A DNA stretch of 64,000 nt, from assembly GCA_963693315.1 (NCBI GenBank), contig OY856187.1, positions 41,467,242 to 41,531,241 on the forward strand, written 5' to 3'. Source of the stretch: Diogma glabrata (taxonomy: Eukaryota; Arthropoda; Insecta; Diptera; Cylindrotomidae). Numbering within the stretch: the first letter of the stretch is position 1; each line of letters starts with the position of its first letter. Under the pieces are notes generated by a model, which saw nothing but the letters and a program-made list of their open reading frames with translations, was not told where the DNA came from and did no database searches. Both the position numbers and the translations under genes were made by a program. Positions 10,493 through 22,249 of the stretch are shown piece after piece.

Positions 10493-11701
10493 GTAAGCTT
10501 TTAGAGCAATCTATTATAAAAAAAATTTTATATAAAACCGGTCATAAAATACTATAACTACAACTATTAATTCGTATATTTACTTCATTATAAACAATTT
10601 ATCATCTGTCTTCGCACACAACTTCACTACTCATCATACTTGATGACGAAATCAAACATTTAATATTCAAATAACATTTCGATATGATATAATTTCATGA
10701 ACAATTCAAGGCTGCTAAAATATTAATTCCAAACTTTTACAAATTGGATGACATTTAAAATATGTTCATAAGCTCGTACAACATTTTAGGATTAGAATAG
10801 CGACTGGGAACATTATCATAAACTCTTATGACTATGATGATTTTTTATAGAAAATGTAAAACTTTGTTATGATTTGTAAAAATTAATGGGTTAACTTGTA
10901 TGATGTGGGAATAGGGAATTTCTTGTTTTGTCAAAGGTTTAACAAAAAATTATGTTTTTATTCATTCATATTCATATTGCATTGACAACAAAGTATCTTC
11001 TTTTTTGGTTGATGATGTATAGTTAGTAAACTGAGGACATTGAATTTTAATTCGGTGATATCATGTTGTTGCGATGAGTCTTTGATGTGATTATTTACGT
11101 TTTGATTATTAAAAATAAATAGATTTAAGTCATAATACACAATATTAGTTTGATATGTTAATGCTTTGGGAATTTGAGGAACAATAGAGGCGATAAATTA
11201 TTTAGAAATACTTCATTGGCGGATGTTTTTTTTGAATTTTAATTACAGTTTATAATTTTAATCTGACCAGGAATCAATTCCGACATTAATCAAAGTTAAT
11301 AAAGAAAACGACATTTTTAAATTTAACATGTTTTTGAAATTCTTTAAAAATTGGCTTGACTTTAATAAAATTTCTTAGCTGAAAAGTTTTTTTTTATTCA
11401 ATTCATTTATATTAAAAGCAAAATCTCACAACCATTACTAAATTTATATCTGTTCAACACGGATCTATTTATTATCTCACTTTAAAATGTTTATAAATAG
11501 TTTAGAGATTATTGGGACATTGAAAAGAACTTACTCGAGTTATCGAACTCGGACAATCAAAATTGAAATAAAAGCTCTTTGAAAATGTTTACTTTATTTT
11601 GCTCAGTTTCTGGTGGCAAAGAACAGAATGTTTATTAACGTGAAATCGTTGAAGTCCAATAAAACACAAAATTTAAACAACATGCTGGTTTAATCAAACA
11701 A
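10493..11701. other. Start of a 19.9-kb intron, no feature seen
   Basis: AT-rich intronic sequence after the GTAAGC donor. No coding region or RNA gene is supported. Confidence 0.5.
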
Positions 11702-12482
11702 AAATATTTGAAAAAAAAATTTTTTTAAGAAACGCTTTTCTTTACTTCATTGTTATGCAAACTGTAAAAAAAATTACTAAAAAGCAAAAAATAATTCCAA
11801 AACTCAAATAAATTTTCTAAAAACCTCTGTAAAAAAATTCAAAAATAAAAATAATTCCAAAACTCGAATAGATTTTCCAAAAAATTCTGTAAAAAAATTC
11901 AAAATCGAGAAAATCTGACACAGTGACACATTCGTTAAAGAAAAGCGTGGGGCGCTAATCCTACACGCGAAACATTGACGGAATTGCGACTACTATCATT
12001 ACTATTTACTTTCATTTTGTGACTAGAATCATTTCAAAGCATCATGTTTTGGATCTAACGTTGTCAATCGCATGCGGTTTTTATATAAGAATTTTGAATT
12101 ATATTTTTTTGTGTATATTTTTCGAATACTTTCTTTCAACGATGTAGTGCAATGATATAATCATTTTATTTTTCATTCATTTAGAATCACAATTGATAGT
12201 AGTCGCAATTCCGTCAATGTTTCGCGTGTAGGACTAGCATCCCACGCTTTTCTTTAACGAATGTGTCAGATTTTCTCGATTTTGAATTTTTTTACAGAAT
12301 TTTTTGGAAAATCTATTCGAGTCTTGGAATTATTATTATTTTTGAATTTTTTTACAGAGGTTTTTAGAAAATTTATTTGAGTTTTGGAATAATTTTTTGC
12401 TTTTTAGTAATTTTTTTTACAGTTTGCATAACAATGAAGTAAAGAAAAGCGTTTCTTAAAAAAATTTTTTTTTCAAATATTT
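11702..12482. mobile_element. Long foldback element with about 290-bp inverted arms
   Basis: Sequence 11702-11997 returns as its reverse complement at 12195-12482, separated by a 198-bp spacer. The arms match over nearly their whole length, with scattered substitutions and small indels (for example GCGTGGGGCGCTAATCC against GGACTAGCATCCCACGC). Each arm carries an internal repeat of about 75 bp around TTCCAAAACTC. It has no coding capacity. A transcript of the intron would fold here into a long dsRNA stem. Confidence 0.8.
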
Positions 12483-12550
12483 CATGTTTTTTTGAATATT
12501 TTTTTTCTAATTTTTTTTTATGTTTTTTTATTTTTTAATTTTTAGTCATC

Positions 12551-13469
12551 AACGCCTTGAACAGTCGGAAATTCTATTTTGTCACGTTCTTATAAGAATT
12601 CAACACATTTTCAGCACAGAATTTAACATTTGTTAATTTATTTTCCTTGATGCCACGATGCATGGATAATGCGTGAACTACTGCCGATAGACACATATTC
12701 CGATATATTTTCCGCATTTGCATTAGGACCTTCAGTATCTTCATTACTTGGGCCATGATGTGATAGTCGAATCAAATCACGTTCATCAAGGTGTGCATTT
12801 TCATCAATAACAATGTCTCGGTACAATGGGTTGTTTGATTTAAGCCATTCTATAGCTGCGATTAATTTTGCTCTGGAAACAGTGTAGTTTCGAGTAGAAT
12901 TTGCATTTTCTAAGCGTTCCGTTACTACTATAATATCAGCATCCAAGGTTGATCGAGGTAGAAACGTAGGAATCTTTGAAATGACGTCAAATATGTCCAA
13001 GGCAAAAAGGATTGCTTGGCCTTTAAAGCCGTAGTGCCCGTACAATTCAGAAAACTTGACAATTTTAAGAAAACGGTGAATCCAAGACAAAAGACATTGT
13101 TCAGCTTGAGAAAGTGCCTGCATTTCTGGTGGAATGTCGCCTGGGTCTAAATGGTTCCAGTAAGCTTTAGCAGGTGGAGTTGTTTTGTTACTTCTTAAGT
13201 GTGACTTGCAGCGGTGACAAACTGTAGGGCGAACTTTATTTTTTAAGTCAAACGGCATCCAATCTGGAGGTCGGATTGGAATCTGGTAGTTTGACACTTG
13301 CTTGGGATAGCACTGCTTCGTAAAAATATCACATACTTTGTCTGCAAAAATGTTAACTTCAGCCTCAAAATCTTCGTAACAACAATTTTGAACTGTGGTA
13401 GTAAGCTGATTTCTCCCTTCATCTGGATTTTCTTCTTGACGTTCTGCTTCTTTACGTGTGCGTCGGCGT
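12551..13469 (-). pseudogene. Helitron-type protein fragment (DUF6570-like region)
   Basis: The minus-strand frame is open from after a TAA near 13470 through 12638 (about 275 codons), then breaks. It begins with an Arg-rich segment (RRRTRKEAERQEE) typical of the N-terminus of these proteins. A CHRC motif follows, then segments IPPEMQALSQAEQCLLSWIH, HYGFKGQAI and LPRS, and an AAIEWLKSNNPLYRD block. This order is familiar from the region before the Helitron_like_N/Rep-helicase part of insect Helitron proteins. No Rep or helicase motifs remain; the frame shifts near 12700 and the sequence stops beside the foldback element. It is a dead fragment, and the assignment is from motif memory. Confidence 0.6.
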
Positions 13470-13474
13470 TAATA

Positions 13475-15030
13475 TGCGTTTAATTTTGATAACATACAAA
13501 TGCTGGCCGAAATCGGAGAAAATTTTTGAAATTAATTGTTTATTTATCGATAAAATACCTAATTTATGAACGTAAAATGCATTATTCTGTATAGTTTATC
13601 TGTATAGTAAAATGCATTATTCTGTATAGTTTATCTCTATAGTTTATTCTTTATGTTGTGCAAATTTCAAGTCCGTACGTTAAGTAGATCGAGAGAATTT
13701 GAATATTTCCGATGAAAATCGATTTTTTTATTTAAACAACGAATAAACAATTGAAATTGTTAGTTAATATGATATTCGTGTATTGTCATCGGGTATACGT
13801 ATGCCTGCAAAGATTCATTCATTTTCATTGGATATAAGGCAGTCAAATTAACGTTACAAGATTTGATCCAATAGTGTGAAGTAAAAAAAAAAGCGTTTAA
13901 AAAAAGGTATTCAGATCATTGGGATCTTTCATTACCAATTATTTTAACTTGATTAGATTTATAAGACCACACAAAAAAAATTTAGAAAAATAAGTGACAT
14001 AGTAGAGTAAAGAACGTCATTAAATCTACTGACACAAAAAATAAATTACTTACTTACTTACTTTAGCATAAAGCTTTTTCCCTAAATTGAATACATACAT
14101 TAGATTAGTCTTTGATTGGTGATTTTGATTGATTTAATTTTTTTTAGTTATTTGATTTCATTCTTTTTAATCATTGAATATTTTAGCATCAATTTATTAA
14201 TCGATTTCAACGAAATTTTTTGATGCTTGAATTTTCACAGAATCTCAATTCAATTCTTTCATTTAGTTTTCATAACTGTTAATTGCGCCTATTAGTTAAT
14301 TGAATAACTATAGTTGTATTAAAATAGAGCTCGGGCTAGGTAGTCACATATTTTGTTCTATAACGTGAAAAATACCGTCAGAAAATCTTCACAAAACACT
14401 ATACTAACTAGATTGTTGTCGATAAATGCGTTTTACGGATATTGTTATATTTCATTATTAGCTTTCTTTCCCTTACTCGCTTCTAATTTGCCTCGCTGTA
14501 TAAAAATAAACCAACTTAAAACAAGTAGCCAAAAAGCCTAAATGTTGAAAAATAACTCAAATTAAAGATAGGACTTTTAAAGGCAATGGAACTAATGGAA
14601 AATCTATATTTTTAAAATTTGTTATTGTTTGTTCTACAAAACTGTTTGAAGCCGCTGTCAAGCTGAAAAAATATAAACAGGTTTCTACTTAACAGGGCAC
14701 CAACTTCAAAGAGTTCTATAGTAATAATAAAATGTCGCCTGCAATTTTTGCCCATGTAATAAATAACAGTACAAAATTGTTTAACATCTTATAGTTTTAT
14801 CTACCTAGTTATACTTTTCCTAGATAACGATAAAAAAACAAAACAATAAATTAAACAAACTAGAACGGTGTAAGCAGAGATACGAAACTATCGAAAGTTA
14901 AGCGAAATACTATTGTACATTTTTGAATATAATAAAATATCACAAAAGAAAAAGAAAAGAAATAAAAAAAGGAAAAGACAGAAAAAATCAGAGTATCCAA
15001 AACAAAAGTAAAAGAAAAAAAAATTGATAT
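13475..15030. other. Intron sequence, no gene seen
   Basis: A 40-bp tandem duplication (ATGCATTATTCTGTATAG twice) lies at about 13577-13640 and a CTTA microsatellite near 14050. Otherwise it is unremarkable AT-rich DNA. Confidence 0.5.
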
Positions 15031-15310
15031 TGGCCTATGATACCAGTCAAATTTGAGGTCAATAGCTCAAGTAGTTTCATAGATATTATGTCCACAGGCA
15101 GACAGACACACACACCAATTTTTGTACCACCATACCTTAGGTCAGAATTAACTTGCGCTTCTGAAAATTAATGTCTGTCCGTTTTGTAAATTTGAAAAGG
15201 TGGTAACTCCAGTCAAACTTGATTTGCGTATCAATGACTTGCAAAAGATCTATTAAGAGATGAAGTAGTTACTGAGATATCTTGTTCACAGACAGACGAC
15301 CGCACATACA
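15030..15310. repeat. Two diverged copies of a module ending in CAGACAGAC and ACACA runs
   Basis: GTCAAATTTGAGGTCAAT to the GTCCACAGGCAGACAGACACA tail (15047-15113) and GTCAAACTTGATTTGCGTAT to the GTTCACAGACAGACGACCG tail (15214-15302) share start, middle (AAGTAGTT, GATAT) and end. This suggests an old tandem duplication of a dispersed repeat. Confidence 0.4.
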
Positions 15311-15337
15311 CACGGACGGGATTGCAATCGCATAAAA

Positions 15338-15732
15338 TATTTTTTCGGCAAACGGCTGTAATGTTTAACTTTACTGCCGCTGGGGAGTAGCTAAAGTCTT
15401 ACTTTTTAGCAGGCGGCTGCAAAAGTAACGCCATTTTTATTTTATCTGCCGGCGGCTATAAAGTAACTTTCATACTTTTACGGCGGCTGTAAAGTAATTT
15501 TCATATTTTTACGGCGACAGTAAAGTAATTTTCATATTTTTACGGCGGCAGTAAAGTAAAATAACATGATATTATTAATTTGTTCAAAACAGAATGCATT
15601 TCAGTTCATTTTAATGAATTAAAATCATTAAAAATTAATTTCTGAAAATTTATTACCTAAAACATATTTATAAAAAATTTTATGCATTAATTCCATATTT
15701 TTAAACAAATTTAAACGTTTGCCGAAAAAATA
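15338..15732. mobile_element. MITE with 17-bp inverted termini and internal tandem repeats
   Basis: TATTTTTTCGGCAAACG (15338-15354) is exactly inverted at 15716-15732. Inside, at about 15455-15560, a unit of about 33 bp (TTTTACGGCGGCTGTAAAG-like) is repeated about four times with small changes. Target duplication not resolved. Confidence 0.6.
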
Positions 15733-15736
15733 ATGT

Positions 15737-15854
15737 ATTGAATTCGGAGCTAAAGTGACTTTTTATGTTTCGTCTATAATTGTCGGCCTCCTTACGGTCG
15801 GCCGCCAAACTATAGACTCAACACAAAAAGTACAACATTAGCTCCTACTTCAAT
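15737..15854. repeat. Hairpin, about 55-bp imperfect arms
   Basis: ATTG..GGAGCTAA and GTCTATAATTGTCGGCC pair with GGCCGCCAAACTATAGAC and TTAGCTCC..CAAT around a short loop (TCCTTACGG). It abuts the preceding MITE, so the two may be one composite element. Confidence 0.5.
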
Positions 15855-15859
15855 AATAT

Positions 15860-18800
15860 ACTTTTTTATAGCTTTCGAGTAAATAACAGTATGCTTGGTA
15901 GTGTAGTAATAGAAAGTGATTTTAAGTAACAAATATCAGTACGCCACTTTCCATTGAACTACGAGTCAGCCAATACGTTTGAGAAATTTGAAAAGAACTT
16001 CATAAACTAACTGACCCATATAAATTAGAATGGTTACAAATTTAAAACGGTTATATTTCAATAAATTAAATAATTTATGTTTACTTGTAAGGTTCAATAA
16101 ACCTTGTAATTTTGAAATGAAAAAAAAATTAGCACATGATGATGACTTAAATGGAAAAATTCTTAATAATCGCATGATTTATCTGTTAACAATTTTAATA
16201 GTTGTTTTTTTATAGTAATTCGATGACATGAGAATTGGGTTTTTTTTTAATAGAATCTTTCTAGTGACGATATTGTTTACCACAATTTGGTTGTTATTAA
16301 TATTTTGATGACATCAAATGTTGTGATGAGTCTATTATGAGATAAGTGATCATAAATTGTGTTTCTCAATACAAGTCTAGAAATTAGAATGTATATTTTA
16401 TTTTCCGATTTTAACGCTATACTGGTTGTGTTCATTATTACTACTATATCTCTCCTAAACTAGATTTCACCAATTACATACATTAATGCTTATCGTTAGT
16501 TAAACCATCATAAATCAACTAACTTCATCTTAAACGATTTCCCGATTCTTCAATTTGCTTGTAGCATAAATAATCAAACATAATTTTTCGGTTCTGGTTC
16601 CAATTAATTTAATTTCATTTTTGTTATATTTTTAAACATATTCGTCAATTAACCATAGTGATGAATAAAAATAAATTTATTTTAACGTAAAATAAATAAA
16701 AGTTTTTTTGAACAGTTTTTTAAATGGAAGTTGCATAAACTTAGAAAAAAATTAACAATGAAATCATTGAAACATTAAAAGGAAAATACATTCTTAGCTA
16801 CTGAAATATTTAAGATAATTAAATGTTTAAAATAATTAGAAATAATATTAATCCGTTCTTTTTTATACATTCAAATAAGTAACATTAAGTGTTACCCGCA
16901 TGGAGGAAATAGATTTTGATGATTTGTAAATTTGTTTATTTTTGGCACCCGTAGTTACACACTCGTCACACCCGTAGTGACAATTCCGCGTTCTGCAGTC
17001 CCTTCTATTAACATATAAGTAAATGGGAAGTATCACATACCACTGACATTTGCAGTAAGATATCACTAAGTAAGGTGATACGTTAGGGGTGGGTGCTGGC
17101 GGATGAACTGAATTCAGTCAACGGTAGCATATCTATCTATATATTTATTTTATTTTATATTTATTACCTTTATCGGTTATCATATATCGTAAAATATTGA
17201 CCTATGACCAGGAAATATCGGCTTGGAAATCACTTACAAACTTATATATAAACTAAAACTAACAGAAATTAAGATTTAGACAGATAGATAAAAAAGATAA
17301 AAAAATCATATAAGTTAAATCAATAAGTATATGTGATGATCCACTTGAAATCCATACTATAATGCATCTCCTTGTGATCGCATTAATAGATCATCATATG
17401 AAACAGATAAACAACAAGAACTTTCCTACATGGAATAAAATTTTCCACAAATATCCCAAAATGATTGTTACATTCCTCTTTGTAATTTTTTCCTCATATT
17501 GAAACCAACAGTTGGTATCATCTCTTCACCAAACCATCGAGATGCAATAACATTAGTAAATGTTGCCTTTCCTGAATTTTTAAGACCAACTTATGGCAAT
17601 TCCATTTCTTCTTACCAAAACAAACTCTTAATCCAATTCAAAATTCGATCTATTACAGCTAGCACTTTATATCTTTATAATTTATATATAACTGTTTGCA
17701 CACTTGGTTAAACGTTTTAATTAATTAATATATAATGAAAAAAACAAATAGTTGAGTTTATGATAAATTTAATATTATAAACAATGTTTAATTGAATTTC
17801 AAATTAACATAATCCAATTTTAATTTTTGAACACAAATAGAACAAGTGGTTGTTTGATTAAAATTTACATAATCTCTTGATTGAATCATTCAATTGATTA
17901 TTTAAAGTAAGATTGTCCATCTTCTGTTTCCTTTCAGTTATACTTTTCATCGCACACAAATTTAAACTTTTCCCATATCATCTTAATACAAAATGCTAGT
18001 CAAACCATTTCCATACATCATCATAATAAACAATTCTAGTCAAATGAGAAAATATTCTCCTCTACAACTAGAAAATAGGAAGAATGTTTTTATGTTTGTT
18101 GACATGGATTATTTTAATATAATGACTTGAAATAAGGGCGGAACCAAATAAAATAGTAAATCGTTTTGAGAATTTCTATATGAATATTCGTTTTTTAGAG
18201 TAAAGCTCGAAATAGGCCCGTCGTTACAGAACATGATAAATTTTAAATGTTAACCCTATTTTCAAAATGAAATATCTTACATTACAATACAATATAGGAG
18301 TATGTTCGAATTTTTCTATTGCTAGGTCAAACAAAATCAACACAATCAAGTGGTCGAGATTCATAAATTTTAATAATGAAAATTATTTAAACTTCTACGG
18401 TTGTACATTTAACTCAGTTTTGTGTTTGGAATGTGTTTTCTAAGTCCTCAGCTTGAAATCCTTTCGAACCAGATTTTAACACTATCAACAATTTTCAAAT
18501 ATAACACCTTAATTTTAACTATCTTTTCAAATTTTTCTTATTTAACCTATTTAACAAAATCTTGATAGACAAAAACTGTTTCTTTTTCTGTACATTCAAC
18601 TGAATTATGACACTCTAGAATAGATTACTTTTCAGATTATATTTTTATTTATTATATAACTTTTAATAGGGTTTCAATTAAAATCATCTGCATAAATCAA
18701 GATAACATCTCAAACTTTGAAGCAACGAATGTAAGTTTGCAAATCAAAACCACAAAATATTGTTGTAACATTCATTTTTCGCTTAAAGATATAGTTTTAT

Positions 18801-21190
18801 GATAAAAAAAACTTAGTGTCTATAAATAATTAGTTTTAATATTTTATTAAATAAAAATCATTTAAAATTAATTAATTATATTTTGTAGTATTTTACGGGA
18901 TTAAAAATATATTTGAATTCGATTTTATTTGAAAAAAAAAATATTTCTCCCAAACAAAGCTTTAAAAGTTTAATTAATTCTTATCAGAAAATAGTTTTTT
19001 CCAAACGATTAATAAATAATAAGCGAATGCGAAATAATGCGAATTAAATCGATATCGTTCCATCATCTTCTTTTCATATAAACTCAAATTTTTACACGTA
19101 ATTGACAATTTCCTGCTACGTCCTTCATAAATTTACAATCCAATTTTTATTATTAAATAAATACATATTATTAAACGAAGATATAGTTTTGGGTTTTTTG
19201 TTTAAAAAAAAAAAAAAATTATATAGAGATTAACCCTAACTATAAATAACCCTGAATTGAAATTAATGTTTAAAACAGGAACGAATAAATAAATTGTGGA
19301 AAAACAACCAAACATGAATTTCCTATTCATATCTTATAAAATCAGTCAGCATCCTTCCTTTATACATATTTTAGCAAGTATTTAACTAAATTAATATTGT
19401 TTTAATTTAATTCTACAAAGTTTTAAATCAGTTAGTAAATGAGTTTAACTTAAGTTAATAAAAATCAAGTACGACTTACTGGACGTAACTCGTAAATGAT
19501 ACAAACTGTTTAAACATGGTTCAATGAATTTTGAAATTAACAAATAATTTTGTAAGCTATGAAAGATGTTATTTTGATACTAAATTTTTTTTCAAATGTC
19601 AATGATATTCATAAACAAATGTATATATTTTTTATGCATAAAGGTTAAAGTAACAAAAGACGCACCATCTAACATAATCGCAAAAGATTATGAAATGTTG
19701 TTTTAAGATAAAGGATTACATCAAAGTTTTGAGTTTTTAATAATAATCGTCAAACAATGCTAATTTTACTGATCAACTTCATAAACTGCAAACAGTGAGT
19801 GACATTTTCTATATAAAATCGAAAGAAAAGAAAAAGTTTTTGCTTCAGTTATACAAATAATTTTCTTTTCCATTTCTACAATCATAATGTTTGACACAAT
19901 TTCTAATTTTAATTTTATTTTATTTATGTTTTCATTTATTATTAAAATTTTTATGGTTTTTTTCATGTACTTTATTTTTTTATAACTTTTGCAATCCCAT
20001 CAAGGCTCAAAATTGAATTGAATACGAATTTAATATACTAAAGTTATATATTGTAGTTTATTGTAGTAGAACAAAGTTTTTTTCGAAAGCTATAAAGAGA
20101 CAAATTTTGATCGCATAACTAAAAAATCTAACCTCCGGAAACGCTAAAGTTATAAAAATAATCAAATGATAACAAAATTTTGTATATGTCTGGGAATCGT
20201 ATTAAATCCAAGTCATTTATTTTTTATTGCATGTCCTGTTTACAAATTAAGACACTACATGATTAAAATTGACTGGCATTTCGATTAATGATCAACAATC
20301 TTTCCAGTGTTATTTATACCAAGATCTCGTTTTACTTTGTAAACTTTATACAAACAAAATTTGATTATATGCTAAATATCTGTAACAATCTTAAAAAATT
20401 TTGACTTATACACAAAAATATTAGATACAAATTGACAACTGGCGCCATTGTAGTTTTAAATTAATAAGCCTAACAATTGCCTAATTAATACTGCACACGA
20501 ACAATCTAAACGTTTGGCCATCCTAAATTTATTTGATGATCCAATGTTTATGTTAATAAATAGTCATAACTAAAGGAAAGTATATTAAAGGTATTCGTGT
20601 ATATCATCTGTTTATATTTATCACGTTATATCATCTATAATGCACAGCAGTAAGTTTAATCAATTTATTCTACATATTGGGTACCGTAAACATTAAAAAA
20701 AAGATTATAACAGTCGTAACGTTGATACATTTTATTACATTTTATTACTATTGTTTTTCTACTTTTAATTGAATTTTTTCTTTTAATTTATTATTCCTTT
20801 TACTAATAAATTTTTCTTTACTTTTATTATACTTCTAAAAGCATGGATAGTGAAATTAATAACATGAACAACGGCAACAACAGCAACAAATATTTTACTA
20901 ACTTATGCGATTTCAATTCAGAAACAGCTATTTCTAATCGTAAAGGCATTAATATCTTATATCTTATATATTAATACGCTAAAAAAACTTTGAGGAGCCT
21001 AAGGCTTTTTTATTCGCAGATGGATTCATTTTAAATTTTCACTGCTAACTGATATTAGTGTAGCTTAGATTTTAAAGATTTTTCACACAAATCGGATCAT
21101 AAATAAGAAAGTTATAGACGAATTAAAATGTATTTTCGAATTTAACGCCCCCCCCCCCCCCTCATACAATATGAAATGGACTTGCCCAAA
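15860..21190. other. Long AT-rich intron stretch, no gene seen
   Basis: No supported coding sequence, tRNA or inverted repeat on reading through. A run of 14 C occurs at about 21148-21161. Confidence 0.45.
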
Positions 21191-21192
21191 TC

Positions 21193-21395
21193 ATATTTTT
21201 TTTTTCACAAGAACGATACGATGTTATTTTGTTATTCTTTTATACATTTTATTTTAGTCTTCTTATGTACATTGATGTGAATGCATGTGAAAATTTTGTT
21301 CTGTTTTTTATATTTTTTTTTCACAAAAACGATACGATGTTATTTTGTTATTCTTTTATACATTGTAATTTGTATTCTATTTTAGTCTTCTTATA
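21193..21395. repeat. Tandem duplication, about 115-bp unit, two copies
   Basis: CACAAGAACGATACGATGTT to TAGTCTTCTTATG (from about 21205) is repeated from about 21321 with few changes and a small insertion before the shared end. The following hairpin element inserted at the end of the second copy. Confidence 0.7.
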
Positions 21396-21398
21396 AAT

Positions 21399-21824
21399 AC
21401 TAGGAGGGCCCGGCGAGCTTCGCTACGCTTATAAATAAAGTTTTTGCGTAGACATTTTGTTGACGTAGAAGCAATGATTTCAAAAAGTGGTAATGAGAAA
21501 TGCTAGCATATAATTTTTAATTTTTCTTTTTAAATATATGAATGAAAAATAATCAGAACTCTAGCTGATCAGCTCGGATATATGAAAAATTAGCGATCAA
21601 ATAAGTTTTCAAGTAAGCTTATTTGATCGCTAATTTTTCATATATCCGAGCTGATCAGCTAGAGTCCTGATTATTTTTCATTCATATATTTAAAACGAAA
21701 AATTAAAAATTATATGCTAGCATTTCTCATTACCTCTTTTTGAAATCATTGCTTCTACGTCAACAAAATGTCTACGCAAAAACTTTATTTATAAGCGTAG
21801 CGAAGCACCCCGGGCCCTCCTAGT
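21399..21824. mobile_element. Near-perfect 426-bp hairpin element (two 207-bp arms, 12-bp loop)
   Basis: The left arm 21399-21605 and right arm 21618-21824 are reverse complements with only a handful of mismatches. The loop is 21606-21617. The ends read ACTAGGAGGGCCCGG on both strands, GC-rich against an AT-rich interior. There is no coding capacity. The high arm identity implies a recent origin or ongoing correction between arms. Confidence 0.9.
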
Positions 21825-22249
21825 TATAATAAAATCAAAAATTTAAATTTATTCAAAATTCTAAAACTATTCCAAAAATTCTTACAAAATCAAAAATTGA
21901 AACTTTTTTCAAAATTCCAAAAATATTTCAAAAACTATAACAAATTCAAAAATTTCCATGTCCAATTTCATGCTTATTACATTTCATATAAATACAAATA
22001 TTAAATTTTTTTTCCAAAAAAGTGGAAAAATAAATTAAAATCATTGTTTGACACACTTGACAATATTTTTTAACAAACTTATAATGCAATAAAATTCTTA
22101 ATAATAATCATTTCTTGTTCAATTAATTACATTTAACATTTCATACAAATAATTAATTTTATTTTTTTCCAAAAAAAATAAATGAAAATCATTCTTTTGA
22201 CACACTTGAAAACATTTTTTTGACAAACTTATAATGTATTAATCTAGAT

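Noticed and set aside
16863..17711. Two open frames of 67-70 codons in the long intron
   Set aside because: No splice context, domain or composition bias supporting coding. Expected by chance at this length.
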